Shown: positions 14,136-23,147 of the stretch, piece after piece
Position numbering within the stretch: position 1 is the stretch's first letter
Layout of the letters: every line of letters begins with the position of its first letter
NCBI GenBank assembly: GCA_002313325.1
Contig: DCBE01000028.1
Coordinates: 1 to 29,097 of the forward strand
From: Flavobacteriaceae bacterium UBA1115
GTDB lineage: Bacteria; Bacteroidota; Bacteroidia; Flavobacteriales; Flavobacteriaceae
Reading direction: 5' to 3'
DNA length: 29,097 nucleotides
Program-made: the position numbers and the translations under genes
The notes under the pieces: generated by a model
What the model saw: the letters and a program-made list of their open reading frames with translations, nothing else
Database searches by the model: none
What the model was told of the DNA's origin: nothing

Positions 14136-16141
14136 GTTTTTTTTAACGATTTCACCAAGCGTTTCTTTTCTTCCAACCCGTTTAAACGTTTTTGATACTT
14201 GGCAATGTCTTCATGGACCTTTATGACAACAGGAATTTTGTCTTGGTTTTTTCCAAAAAACTGTAAGTTGGTTTCCAGTTGTATGATTTCCTGTTTTATT
14301 TCACCAATGCGACGGTTTAAAGATTGCACCTCCTTGCGTATGCTGTCATCATTTTCTTTGATGTTGTCTAGTTTGTTCTGATAACTTTTCTGTGTGATAT
14401 CCGAAGATGAGAGACCAATGGTTTTATACGCTTTGTCAACCAAGGTAAAAAAGTCTTGATTTACGCCCATTTTATTTCTTGGGATAAAGCCAATAGCATT
14501 CCATTGTGAAATCATGTTGTCAATGTCTTTTTCAATGGGCTTATCATCCGATGAAATCAATTCTTTCAACGATGTTAACAGTGTTATTTTCTCTTGAAGG
14601 TTTGCTTTCTGTTTTTCGTTTTGCTGATTGCGATTGGCGTCTTTTTTCTCAAAATATGCATTACACAAGGCTCTAAACTGCTCATTGAGCTTAATAAAGT
14701 CTTCTTTTCGCACCGGACCAGCTACTTTCCATTCCTTTTGCAGCGCAATGATTTTTGGTGTTGTTTCTTTGTGATTGGTTTGATCTTTCAAGATTTCGGC
14801 TTCCTCAATAAGTGCTTTGCGCTTGGTTACATTAACCGCATACTCTTTCTTTAGCGACTTATATAGGCGGTTTCTTTTTTTGCTAAACTGGTTTGATATT
14901 TTTTTGAAAGCTGACCAAAGCGCATTGCGTTTTTTCTCGGGCACCTTGCCAATGGCAAAGAATGCTTCACGAAGTCCATCATAGGTTTTCGAGAAATTAT
15001 TAATATTGGTTTTGGTATTAAATTCTTTGGCTAATAGTTCTTCCATTTGAGATAGGATAGCTCTTTTTTTGACAAGATTTTCCTCAAAGATTTCTTCCTG
15101 ATTCTTGATAAAATATCTTCTTTTTTCATGAACAATTTTCGTGGCATCACTAAATCTTTGCCAAACCTCTTCGCTGTGTTCTTTGTCTACAGGTCCAAGT
15201 TCATCTTTCCATTTTTTGTGTAGTGTTTGCAGATGACGAAAAGCCTTTAGAATATCTTCCATACTTGCCAATGCCTCTGCTTGTTCACAAATTTTTAACT
15301 TTTGTTCTAAGTTAAATTTGAAATCCAACTCACGTAGTTCTCTGTTTAGATGCAAGAAGTCATAAAAATGCCCCACGTGGTGATGGTATGTTTTCCAAAC
15401 ATTGTTAGCCTCCATTCTAGGCACTTGCCCTGTTTCTTTCCAACGCCTTTGTAAATCTTTGAATTGCTTGTAGGTAGCGTTTATGTCTTGATTGATATTT
15501 ATAAGTCCTTTTAATTCTGTTATAAGTGCTAGTCTCTGCTCAAGACTTTTTTGCTGTTTTTCCTCAACGCTTCTGTAGTATGTGACTCTGTCGGATTTGT
15601 ACCTACGAACAAGTTTATTGAAATCTTTTAGTATAGGTGGGTTGAAATAAAACGCATTTGGATTGCCCCCTTCTTCAATAAAAGCCTGTCTTTGGGAACC
15701 CTTAAGGGTAGCCATTTCTTTTTCAAAGGCCTTGCTCAAAGCGTCTACGGTTCCTTTTAGACTTTGTATGGGTTTGCTGCCTAAAGCTTCGGAAAAATAC
15801 GCTAGAATTTCCTTTGGGTCCATGCCTTCGAACTTCTGCTCCTTGCTTTGCGTCTCAACTGCAATATCTTCATCCGATGATTCGTCTGCTTGTTTGGTTT
15901 TGTCAGCATCAGCCACTGCTTTGGTTGACTCAACTGTAGCTTCAACTACTTGTTCTTGCTGCTTTTCAGTTTTAGGCTCGTCCTTTTTGGCTTGTTTCCC
16001 TGTTACTGCTTCAACACTTGGTTCAGTTGGTATTTCAGCGGTTTCATCTTCTTTTTTGGTAATGGGGATGGAAGCTTCGTAACTTACGTTTTCGTCCTTT
16101 GCTTTTGGCAAATCGTTGTCGGTTTTGTCCAACATAGTCAT
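14132..16141 (-). CDS. DUF349 repeat protein with acidic N-terminus and coiled-coil C-terminus
   Basis: The 669-residue protein contains several DUF349 repeats, seen as the recurring pattern W-K-x-x-G-x-V-P: near W234 (RRWKETGQVP), W311 (KKWKDELGPV), residues 394-401 (FFAIGKVP), W471 (KEWKVAGPV) and W547 (SQWNAIGFIP). I count five copies. Residues 1 to about 105 are low-complexity, rich in Glu, Lys, Thr and Asp, and probably disordered. Residues about 585-665 form a likely coiled coil. There is no signal peptide, so it is probably cytoplasmic. DUF349 proteins are widespread in Bacteroidota and their biochemical role is not settled. It follows aroE after 50 nt, so it may share that transcript. 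A GATTTAAATC palindrome lies immediately before the ATG at 16141. Its end overlaps mazG by 4 nt. Confidence 0.88.
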   Translation of the reverse strand: MTMLDKTDNDLPKAKDENVSYEASIPITKKEDETAEIPTEPSVEAVTGKQAKKDEPKTEKQQEQVVEATVESTKAVADADKTKQADESSDEDIAVETQSKEQKFEGMDPKEILAYFSEALGSKPIQSLKGTVDALSKAFEKEMATLKGSQRQAFIEEGGNPNAFYFNPPILKDFNKLVRRYKSDRVTYYRSVEEKQQKSLEQRLALITELKGLININQDINATYKQFKDLQRRWKETGQVPRMEANNVWKTYHHHVGHFYDFLHLNRELRELDFKFNLEQKLKICEQAEALASMEDILKAFRHLQTLHKKWKDELGPVDKEHSEEVWQRFSDATKIVHEKRRYFIKNQEEIFEENLVKKRAILSQMEELLAKEFNTKTNINNFSKTYDGLREAFFAIGKVPEKKRNALWSAFKKISNQFSKKRNRLYKSLKKEYAVNVTKRKALIEEAEILKDQTNHKETTPKIIALQKEWKVAGPVRKEDFIKLNEQFRALCNAYFEKKDANRNQQNEKQKANLQEKITLLTSLKELISSDDKPIEKDIDNMISQWNAIGFIPRNKMGVNQDFFTLVDKAYKTIGLSSSDITQKSYQNKLDNIKENDDSIRKEVQSLNRRIGEIKQEIIQLETNLQFFGKNQDKIPVVIKVHEDIAKYQKRLNGLEEKKRLVKSLKKT

Positions 16142-16160
16142 GATTTAAATCAATTCGAAT
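16142..16160. repeat. Two short palindromes in the aroE-DUF349 spacer
   Basis: GATTTAAATC (16142-16151) touches the DUF349 start codon, and ATTCGAAT (16153-16160) follows 1 nt later. On the minus strand TATATTCG, one mismatch from TAnnTTTG, lies in the same place. This could be a weak internal promoter or operator, but AT-rich palindromes this short arise by chance. Confidence 0.25.
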
Positions 16161-16191
16161 ATACAATTTATAGTATACCACTCAAAAAAAA

Positions 16192-16920
16192 TCACACATT
16201 CCACAAGCGCCATGAGGCTTCAGCTTGTAACACCAGCATATCTTCGCCATTTTGAACCTTGGCGCCAGCTTTTTTACCTGCTTTCATAAAGGCTGTTTCT
16301 GTAGGATTATAAATTAAATCGAACAGCACATGTTTGCTTGTCAGTTGATCGTAATTGAGATTTGGTTTTTGAAGTATGTTAGGATAGGTTCCTAAAGGCG
16401 TGCAATTCACAATTAACTTGTGCTTTTCCAAAACCTTTTCTGATAATGCTTCATAGGTTAGGTTACCGCTTCCTTTTTTTCTTGAAACATATTGGGTGTC
16501 AATTCCCATTTTCTGCAAACCACACACCACTGCCTTAGATGCACCACCAGTACCTAGTACCAATGCCGCTTTAATTTCAGCTGTAATAATGGGTGCAATG
16601 CTTTTTTGAAAACCGATATAATCTGTGTTATATCCCGTTGTGGTACCGTCTTTGTTGAACACAATTGTGTTCACCGCACCTATGGCTTTTGAAACTTCAT
16701 CTAAATTGTCGAGAAAGGGCATCACCTCTTCTTTGTATGGAATGGTAACGTTCAATCCTTTAAGTTGGGGTGTTTGTAGAACCATTTTAAAATTTGTTAA
16801 ATCGGCCATATCAAAGTTTTCATAGAAGCAATTATGAAGCCTCTCTTTTCGAAACTTTTCAGCAAAATATGCTCTTGAAAAGGAATAGTCTATGTCCTTA
16901 CCTAAAAGTCCAAAACGCAT
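16192..16920 (-). CDS. aroE: Shikimate dehydrogenase
   Basis: AroE reduces 3-dehydroshikimate to shikimate with NADPH in the aromatic amino acid pathway. The 242-residue protein starts MRFGLLGKDIDYSFSRAYF, whose two serines (S13, S15) bind shikimate. LNVTIPYKEEV (57-66) carries the catalytic Lys63, GYNTDYIGF (97-105) carries Asp100, and VLGTGGASKAV (121-131) is the nucleotide-binding loop. The C-terminal GEDMLVLQAEASWRLW holds the expected Gln. In-frame ATGs 6 and 11 codons upstream lie inside the preceding gene; the start at 16920, 1 nt after its stop codon, gives the family's normal N-terminus. It is part of the run TPR-DUF368-DUF368-aroE-DUF349. Confidence is high. Confidence 0.95.
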   Translation of the reverse strand: MRFGLLGKDIDYSFSRAYFAEKFRKERLHNCFYENFDMADLTNFKMVLQTPQLKGLNVTIPYKEEVMPFLDNLDEVSKAIGAVNTIVFNKDGTTTGYNTDYIGFQKSIAPIITAEIKAALVLGTGGASKAVVCGLQKMGIDTQYVSRKKGSGNLTYEALSEKVLEKHKLIVNCTPLGTYPNILQKPNLNYDQLTSKHVLFDLIYNPTETAFMKAGKKAGAKVQNGEDMLVLQAEASWRLWNV

Positions 16921-16921
16921 C

Positions 16922-17848
16922 TTATTTTTTTCGCTCATAATAATCAAGTGCAAACACAGTAATTAATCCCACGGCACCCCAAAAAACAGCCCAGGTGGTG
17001 TCTGTTAAACTGTTTGTATTTGTAAAATTAGTAATTCTATTCGGAGGCCAAAGAATAAAAAGCGACCCAAAAACAAATCCAATCAATACGGCTTGCAATT
17101 CATCCTTAGCACGCTGCTGTATTTTATGAATCAATGCTGAAAGGCTGCTGATACCTATTAACGATCCGGCGAGAAATACAGCAAACATAAGGGCGTAAGT
17201 CTCGTCTTGTGGGAGTACCTCAATAGCACTAAAAGGGCTTATGATGTATCTGCCTAAGGAATTCACACTGTCTACCAGCAAGAGAGAATAATTGCCCATT
17301 AGGATAAGTAAAAACGACCCTGATAAGCCGGGCAAGGTCATGCCTATGATACTCAAATATCCACACAAGAAAATAAAGAGTAGGTTGGTGTTTTCAGCAG
17401 ACGGAGATAAGACGCTCAGGCCTACACCAACGCCAAGTCCTATGATGCCAAGCAGCATGTTTTTTTTATTCCAATTGTTAAAGTCTCGATATAAGATTAG
17501 CGCAGATGCCAAAACCAAACCAAAAAACAGGGCCCACACATTTAACGGATAGGACGTCAGTGCTGCGTCTAACAAAAGGGATAAGGTAAAATAACTTAAT
17601 ATAACCCCAACAAACAAGGCGATTAAAAAAGACCCATTAACATACTTCCAAAAAGTTATAAAACGCCCTCTAAACAAGAGTAAAACTGCCTTAAAGTTTA
17701 GGCGTTGAAAAGAAAAAATAAGTTCTTCATAAAAGCCTGTAACTACAGCAACGATACCGCCAGAAACCCCTGGTATTTTATTGGCAATACCCATAGCAAT
17801 CCCTTTGAGGATCAATAAACTATAATCTGATAATGATCGGTTAGCCAT
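16922..17848 (-). CDS. DUF368 (PopT-type) polyprenyl-phosphate transporter, divergent copy
   Basis: The 308-residue polytopic membrane protein belongs to DUF368. Members called PopT have been reported as undecaprenyl-phosphate translocases that return the lipid carrier to the cytoplasmic face for reuse in wall and LPS synthesis. Two related loop motifs are visible: KIPGVSGG (24-31) and, in the second half, TLPGLSGSFLLILMGNY, consistent with an internal repeat. The first motif differs from its neighbour's: IANKIPGVSGGI replaces AADVVPGVSGGT, so an Asp becomes Asn and a Val becomes Lys. Multiple hydrophobic segments span the rest. It overlaps the upstream DUF368 gene by 8 nt and ends 1 nt before aroE. 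Family is confident; transport activity of this divergent copy is inference. Confidence 0.85.
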   Translation of the reverse strand: MANRSLSDYSLLILKGIAMGIANKIPGVSGGIVAVVTGFYEELIFSFQRLNFKAVLLLFRGRFITFWKYVNGSFLIALFVGVILSYFTLSLLLDAALTSYPLNVWALFFGLVLASALILYRDFNNWNKKNMLLGIIGLGVGVGLSVLSPSAENTNLLFIFLCGYLSIIGMTLPGLSGSFLLILMGNYSLLLVDSVNSLGRYIISPFSAIEVLPQDETYALMFAVFLAGSLIGISSLSALIHKIQQRAKDELQAVLIGFVFGSLFILWPPNRITNFTNTNSLTDTTWAVFWGAVGLITVFALDYYERKK

Positions 17849-18782
17849 GGCTATTAGTGCTAAATTTCTCTAAAAAAAACAACAAACATAATGCCGTTAT
17901 AAAGGCTACAAAGGCCAACAATACTTGTGCTTCGGGATTAGACAATTCAGGCAAAACAATTGTTGTTGTGAGCGGTTCTGCCAAGCCATCGCTGTTGGTG
18001 TAGTAAGAAGTTACTTTTTTCCAAGGCCACACCTTGTACAATGAGCCAAGTAAAAAGCCAGTCATTGCAGCCAAAACAATATTCTTGTGTTGGGTAAACA
18101 GCCAACGCAGTATTTTTGCAAAGGCTTTAAGGCCCACCACACCACCTGTACCCATTACTAAAAAAACGACTAATCCCTCAAGTTCAAAATTCTTTAATTT
18201 ATCCACTGCGTCAAGCGCTGTTTCGTAAGCCCCTAGAAGTATTAGAATAAAAGCGCCTGAAATACCGGGCAGTATCATGGCCATAACAACAAGAACGCCA
18301 CATAAAAAAAGGTACAATAGACTCTCAGAGCCTGTATTGGGGGTAACCAGACCCACTCCGAAAGCAACAAAAACACCTATTACCATCGCAGCTAAAGCAG
18401 TAATATTCCATTTGGTTACGCTGTTTTTTAAGACAAAAGCACTTGCTAAGATTAGCCCAAAAAAAAAGGCCCAAAGTGGAATAGGATAGTAGTGAAGCAA
18501 CCATTCTATCAATCCGCTAAGAAGTAAAATACTTGTAGCAATTCCCAATACTAATGGAAGTAGAAAAGAACCATCTATAGCTTTCCAAGCCTCCTTTCTT
18601 TTGGTACCAAAGAGCTGAATAACTAGCTCTACAGAGACACCATCAATGGCAAGGATAAGACGTTCATAGATGTGGGTGATTAGTGCAATGGTGCCTCCCG
18701 AAACGCCGGGAACTACATCGGCTGCGCCCATGGCTAAACCTTTTAGATAGAATACAATATTTTCTTGCCCGGACTGCTTCAT
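17841..18782 (-). CDS. DUF368 (PopT-type) polyprenyl-phosphate transporter, canonical copy
   Basis: The 313-residue membrane protein is the tandem paralogue of the following gene and looks like the canonical form. LKGLAMGAADVVPGVSGGT (13-31) is the DUF368 signature, with a second internal copy ILPGISGAFILILLGAYE. Other hydrophobic spans include PLWAFFFGLILASAFVL, also closely matched in its neighbour (NVWALFFGLVLASALIL). The family is reported to move undecaprenyl phosphate across the inner membrane for wall and LPS precursor recycling. A longer frame opens at a TTG 33 nt upstream; the ATG at 18782 gives a normal N-terminus. It starts 49 nt after the TPR gene and overlaps the next gene by 8 nt. 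Family is confident; substrate is from the family. Confidence 0.9.
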   Translation of the reverse strand: MKQSGQENIVFYLKGLAMGAADVVPGVSGGTIALITHIYERLILAIDGVSVELVIQLFGTKRKEAWKAIDGSFLLPLVLGIATSILLLSGLIEWLLHYYPIPLWAFFFGLILASAFVLKNSVTKWNITALAAMVIGVFVAFGVGLVTPNTGSESLLYLFLCGVLVVMAMILPGISGAFILILLGAYETALDAVDKLKNFELEGLVVFLVMGTGGVVGLKAFAKILRWLFTQHKNIVLAAMTGFLLGSLYKVWPWKKVTSYYTNSDGLAEPLTTTIVLPELSNPEAQVLLAFVAFITALCLLFFLEKFSTNSHG

Positions 18783-18831
18783 TAGGATTTTGTGTTGGTA
18801 TGTAAAATTACGCAATCAAGCGTAAAGCGTA

Positions 18832-20217
18832 CTATGAAATTGATAAGGTGTCTTTCACCAAAACTGATGCCCTCAAAGCTGGAAAGGTTTCATATAAAAC
18901 ATCCAGTTCATTTGGATTGATAGCAAAGGCGTTTTTAAGAAAAAATGACGCTTCATTTGCCTTTGCTTCCATCATATAAAAACCAGCCAGCATATAGTTT
19001 AGGGAACTATTTTCGGGATGGAACTCCAAGCCTTGCCGCAAGACCTCAATGCCTTTGGTGTAGTCTTGCAATTGTAACAAGACGCCAGCCCAATCTAACC
19101 AAGTTTGCAGTTCGTAGTTTCCAAGATTTACCAAACGCTCGTGTGCTAGATTTGCTTCTTTAAAGAAACCCAATGCTTTATTTGCTTGTGCATATAAACG
19201 CCAATATTTTGCATGACAACTGTCAATTTTCACTGCCTTTTTGATGTAGTGTAATACTTTTGCATAGGATTTATTGCGCATATAGTGCCCGCATAAAGTC
19301 AACCAACTTTTGTCTAGTAGTGGGTCTTCGTGAATGGCTTTTTTTAGGAACTTAATACCCAGCTCATCGTTTTTTAACTTTAGGTGACACGCTCCGATAC
19401 GCAGCAGTGCAAAAGCTGTTGGGTCATCAATACTGAGGGTAATCTCGTAGTGATTAATTGCTTCGTTATAACGTCCCAATTGTTCCAATGCTTTGCCTAG
19501 CTCTAGGTATGCGCCAATAAAGGTGTCGTCGCAAATAACCGCAAAGTCAAAAGCCGTAATGGCCTGCTCATACATTTGTTTGGCCAAATACTGCCTTCCC
19601 AGTTGATGCCATGCTACCTCGTTATATGGGTCTTTATTCAAAAACTCATTCATATAGGCAATGGCACCATCAACATCTTCTAAAGACTCAAAGCAATAAA
19701 TGATGTTATACAGGGCATGATTATCTGTAACTTCCTCCTCCAAGCATTTGATGAAATACTCTTTTGCCATAAAAAAAGCGTCTAGGTAGAGGTATTCCAT
19801 GGCCATGAGCGCATGAAACTCATACTTGGTTTCTGTATACATTAGGCCTTTTTTGAGCGACTCGATGGCTTCTTGATGCTTATTAGACTTTGACTGTATC
19901 ACAGCCAAATGTTGAAAAGCATAAGGATTAAAGGGTTCGACAGCTATCAAATTCTCTACCAAAATACGCGCTTCTTCGTATGCGTTTGTTAGGGTATGGT
20001 ATTCAATAAGAAGAAGGGTAAGTTCTGTTGCGTCAGGGTGTTGTTTGAGCCCAACCTCGATAGCTTTTTTTGCCATGCTCAGGTTGGCAGCGTCAATGTA
20101 ATGCTGTCCAATCTCTTCAAATTCCGACGCATCAAAAAATTGTACTTTGTTTGTTTTGAGCATTGACTCAAACCGCGAAACGGGGAATTTTGAAAAATCA
20201 CCAAATGGAAACTGCAT
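18832..20217 (-). CDS. Tetratricopeptide (TPR) repeat protein
   Basis: The 461-residue protein consists mostly of 34-residue TPR helix pairs. Many units show the W/L-x2-L/I/Y-G/A-x3-A/L pattern, for example NEVAWHQLGRQYLAKQMYEQ, DTFIGAYLELGKALEQLGRY and SCHAKYWRLYAQANKALGFF. No signal peptide is visible and the N-terminus (MQFPFGDFSKFPVSRFESML) is short, so it is probably a cytoplasmic scaffold. TPR proteins bind other proteins rather than catalyse; the partner is unknown. It lies upstream of the DUF368 pair (49-nt gap) and downstream of the aminotransferase (78-nt gap), so it may be first in a transcript with the popT-type genes and aroE. I can support the repeat class but not a specific function. 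Confidence 0.88.
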   Translation of the reverse strand: MQFPFGDFSKFPVSRFESMLKTNKVQFFDASEFEEIGQHYIDAANLSMAKKAIEVGLKQHPDATELTLLLIEYHTLTNAYEEARILVENLIAVEPFNPYAFQHLAVIQSKSNKHQEAIESLKKGLMYTETKYEFHALMAMEYLYLDAFFMAKEYFIKCLEEEVTDNHALYNIIYCFESLEDVDGAIAYMNEFLNKDPYNEVAWHQLGRQYLAKQMYEQAITAFDFAVICDDTFIGAYLELGKALEQLGRYNEAINHYEITLSIDDPTAFALLRIGACHLKLKNDELGIKFLKKAIHEDPLLDKSWLTLCGHYMRNKSYAKVLHYIKKAVKIDSCHAKYWRLYAQANKALGFFKEANLAHERLVNLGNYELQTWLDWAGVLLQLQDYTKGIEVLRQGLEFHPENSSLNYMLAGFYMMEAKANEASFFLKNAFAINPNELDVLYETFPALRASVLVKDTLSIS

Positions 20218-20255
20218 AGCTCGATTATTGATCTAAATTTAAAAATTGAAGTTCA

Positions 20256-20290
20256 CGTTAACGAAGGGTTGTTAATTCAATTTTTAACAA
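20256..20290. repeat. Inverted repeats in the spacer upstream of the TPR gene
   Basis: TTGTTAA (20269-20275) and TTAACAA (20284-20290) are perfect inverted copies with an 8-nt loop. CGTTAACG (20256-20263) is an adjacent 8-bp palindrome. Both lie in the 78-bp spacer between the aminotransferase stop and the TPR start. They could be a weak terminator or an operator; the AT-rich stem makes either uncertain. Confidence 0.3.
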
Positions 20291-20295
20291 AGTAA

Positions 20296-21486
20296 TCAAC
20301 ATTCCATTTGATTGAGCACTTTGATGATGGTGCTACACGCTTTTTTAATTTGTTTTTCAGAGATGGTTAGCGGAGGAGAGATACGTACGGCGGTGAGTTT
20401 AAATAGTAGAAAAAAGAGTAAAACCCCCTCATTTATGCAGTTTTTCACCAATGTTTGTGCAGTTTTAGCGTCGCTCATGATGAGCGCAAGCATAAGCCCC
20501 TTACCTCTAATTGCTTTGATTTTGGGGTGAACAAGTAGGTTTCTAAACAGCCTTTCTTTCTTAAGTGTGTCCTCCATCAAACTACTCTTAAGAATGGTTT
20601 GAAGGGTCGCTCTACAGGCTGCGGCAATAACCGGATTTCCACCAAAAGTAGTAATGTGACCAAGCGAAGGCGCTTCTTTAAGCTGCGCCATGTGTTTTTG
20701 GTCTGCGGTAAAAGCGCCAACAGGAAGCCCGCCCCCAAGCCCTTTTCCGATGACCAAAATATCAGGTACTGCGTCGTGGTCCATAAAGGCAAATAACTTA
20801 CCTGTGCGTCCAATTCCCGGTTGGATTTCGTCAAGAATAAGCATGGCGCCAACTTCTTCACAGCGTTTTTTAACTTTTTTCAGATAGCCTTTTTCAGGCA
20901 GAATAAAACCAGCACCCCCTTGAATGGTTTCCAGAATAACGGCAGCTGTTTGGCTGGTTATTTTTTCAAGTTCCTCGTGATTGTTAAATTCAATAAAACG
21001 TGTGCCTGGAATAAGAGGTCTGTAGGCGCTCTTGCGCAATTCATAGCCCATTACGCTCATCGCCCCCATGGTATTTCCGTGATAGGCTTTATTTGCAGCA
21101 ATTATTTCAGCTCGGCCGGTTACGCGCTTGGCTAATTTTAATGCACCTTCAATAGCCTCAGTTCCAGAATTTGTTAAATAAGTTGTGTTAAGTTGTTGTG
21201 GTAAATGATCGGCCAGTAACTTAGCTAGTAATACGGGCTCTTTTTGAACAAACTCCCCGTAGACCATCACGTGGAGGTATTTGCCTAATTGTCTTTTGAC
21301 GGCACGTACAACAGCCGGGTGACGATGCCCTAAACTACAAGCAGATACACCTGCTACTAAATCCAAGTACTTCTTTTTATTGTTGTCGTATAAATAACAT
21401 CCCTTCGCATTCACAATTTCAAGCCCCATTGGGTATGTAGTCGTTTGCGCTTGGAAATCTTTAAATAACGATGCAAGTGAAGCCAT
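20296..21486 (-). CDS. Class III PLP-dependent aminotransferase (aspartate aminotransferase superfamily)
   Basis: The 396-residue enzyme is a fold type I, class III aminotransferase. It has SACSLGHRHPAVVRAVKRQ (48-66), the phosphate-cup NSGTEA (106-111), AYHGNTMGAMS (134-144), ILDEIQPGIGRTGK (217-230) with D219 contacting the pyridine nitrogen, and VIGKGLGGGLPVGAF (245-259) with the Schiff-base Lys248. Members of this class include acetylornithine, ornithine and 4-aminobutyrate transaminases; the sequence here does not decide the substrate, so no gene symbol is given. The start is 5 nt after the OstA-like gene's stop, and it is probably the last gene of the minus-strand run from the RNA methyltransferase. 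A second class III enzyme, rocD, begins at 28403. Confidence 0.9.
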   Translation of the reverse strand: MASLASLFKDFQAQTTTYPMGLEIVNAKGCYLYDNNKKKYLDLVAGVSACSLGHRHPAVVRAVKRQLGKYLHVMVYGEFVQKEPVLLAKLLADHLPQQLNTTYLTNSGTEAIEGALKLAKRVTGRAEIIAANKAYHGNTMGAMSVMGYELRKSAYRPLIPGTRFIEFNNHEELEKITSQTAAVILETIQGGAGFILPEKGYLKKVKKRCEEVGAMLILDEIQPGIGRTGKLFAFMDHDAVPDILVIGKGLGGGLPVGAFTADQKHMAQLKEAPSLGHITTFGGNPVIAAACRATLQTILKSSLMEDTLKKERLFRNLLVHPKIKAIRGKGLMLALIMSDAKTAQTLVKNCINEGVLLFFLLFKLTAVRISPPLTISEKQIKKACSTIIKVLNQMEC

Positions 21487-21491
21487 TGTAA

Positions 21492-23138
21492 CTATCTTTT
21501 TAATTCTATTGGAATTCCTTTTATTTCTGCCGACTTAACATTGATGCTGAAGTTCTCGAGATCTGTGCCGTGAAATAAGTCCTCTTTGCTGTATATCCTT
21601 TCGTCTTCTCGCCATGTGAAACCGAGCAATTGTCTGGTGTTTTCAGGCAGGTCTTGGGGTGGATAAACGACGCCGTCAGGATTTGTGAAAAAAGTAATTT
21701 TTTCTATGCCACTTTCTACAAAGTCCAAGCGCAAGGCACTACAAATGGCCTTATCGATTCCTGTTAGCTCTAGGGTCTGGTCATCGTATAAATAATACAC
21801 CATTTCGGAGTTTTGAATAACATCAACCGTTTCGAGACTTTTCCCTTTGAATTTTCCTTTGAGCTGAAGTCCTTTGATTTGATTAAAATTAGCTGCGTCT
21901 AAACTGTCTTGCTCAATGACAAAGGCATTGTTATAAATTAGCAAGGAGTCTAATACCTCTTTTTCATTGTCAATGGTTAGGTGAATTTCATCTCCTGTCA
22001 TTTGACTTTCATCTGACCATAATATAGGATTGCGATCCGCAATTTCTTGTGGAGTCAAATATTGCAAATCACGGTCGCTGATTGGGCGTCTAATGAGTTT
22101 TGCACGTCCAGACGTTTGATTAAAGTATATGGAATCTGTTTTTCCACTCAAATCTTCTTTGAATATGCGCACACCGTGAAACCCGCGTATGATGCGTTGT
22201 TCAGGTGGGCCCGTAGCAATAAGAGTGTCTGCGTGAATAAACAGTGAGTCTAGTTCAACGAGATTAATGGCAAGCGCGCGATGTGTTACCATGGCCGAGT
22301 CTTTTTCCTTGAACACTTGCCCGTAATTTCCAGTGATAAAGGAGTTGTTTATGGTATCGGTTATACGAATGTTTTGGGTGGCTGACGCATATTTTTTCGT
22401 ATCGTTGAAATAGATGCTGTCCCCAATGATATTCCGATTGTTATAATCAATAGATGCATTTTTCTTGAAATAGCCTTCTTTTTTATCCGTGTTGTAAAAG
22501 CCCTCACTACAACGCACCATATAATCCTCTCCAATGATTGTGGTAGCACCATAAAAAAAAGCGTGTTTTGTTTCGGTGTAAAAATCCATACGCGCAGAGG
22601 TCAATGTAAAATCTGGATTGGTGACCACTACGTTATTTTCAAACTTGTATTTTTTAGCGTCAGAAATATAAGTACCTCTTTTGCTATTAATATTTGTCAG
22701 GCTGTCATAGACCGTTCCGTCAGCGGGGTAGTAGGCGATGCTTTTAATTCTGTCAAAATAAAGCGTATCGGTTTTGAGCATCATTTCCTTGTTGTCAAGT
22801 ACAACCTGTTCTTTTGCAACTGCTAATTTTATTTTACCATAGTAATTAACGGACTTGCTTGTGAGTACCAAGCTATCTCCTTGAACGATACGAACGTTGC
22901 CAAAAGCGTCAAACCTGTTTTCTTTTTTATAAAAAAACGCCTTGTCAGACCAAACGTCCATATCTTGATGCACCAGATGTACCTGCTTGGTAGCACTGCG
23001 CTTTAAGATATTTGCTCCTGGAAAGTTTTCTTCATCTAGCTGGAAGGAGCCCGCTTGACGAATTTCTATTTCTTTTTCCTGTGCCCATATTTTAGATATG
23101 GATAACAGCAATAAACAATAAAAGAGAACGGCTCTCAT
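21492..23138 (-). CDS. OstA-like protein, probable LPS-transport (LptA-type) periplasmic factor
   Basis: The 548-residue protein begins with a clear signal peptide (MRAVLFYCLLLLSISKIWAQ, cleavage near residue 19-20), so it is exported. The body is rich in short beta-strand repeats, for example MDVWSDKAFFYKKENRFDAFG, VRIVQGDSLVLTSKSVNYYG and MMLKTDTLYFD. They fit the OstA/LptA jelly-roll found in LptA, LptC and the LptD N-terminus. Such proteins bridge the periplasm for LPS delivery to the outer membrane; Bacteroidota often encode a long OstA-like version like this one. It lies 9 nt after purA and 5 nt before the aminotransferase, consistent with co-transcription. Its role is inferred from family and export signal, not shown directly. 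Confidence 0.87.
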   Translation of the reverse strand: MRAVLFYCLLLLSISKIWAQEKEIEIRQAGSFQLDEENFPGANILKRSATKQVHLVHQDMDVWSDKAFFYKKENRFDAFGNVRIVQGDSLVLTSKSVNYYGKIKLAVAKEQVVLDNKEMMLKTDTLYFDRIKSIAYYPADGTVYDSLTNINSKRGTYISDAKKYKFENNVVVTNPDFTLTSARMDFYTETKHAFFYGATTIIGEDYMVRCSEGFYNTDKKEGYFKKNASIDYNNRNIIGDSIYFNDTKKYASATQNIRITDTINNSFITGNYGQVFKEKDSAMVTHRALAINLVELDSLFIHADTLIATGPPEQRIIRGFHGVRIFKEDLSGKTDSIYFNQTSGRAKLIRRPISDRDLQYLTPQEIADRNPILWSDESQMTGDEIHLTIDNEKEVLDSLLIYNNAFVIEQDSLDAANFNQIKGLQLKGKFKGKSLETVDVIQNSEMVYYLYDDQTLELTGIDKAICSALRLDFVESGIEKITFFTNPDGVVYPPQDLPENTRQLLGFTWREDERIYSKEDLFHGTDLENFSINVKSAEIKGIPIELKR

Positions 23139-23147
23139 GTGTTTATT

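Noticed and set aside
18783..18815. TTG-started extension of the first DUF368 protein by 11 residues.
   Set aside because: The ATG at 18782 gives a standard start for the family; the extension has no supporting signal.
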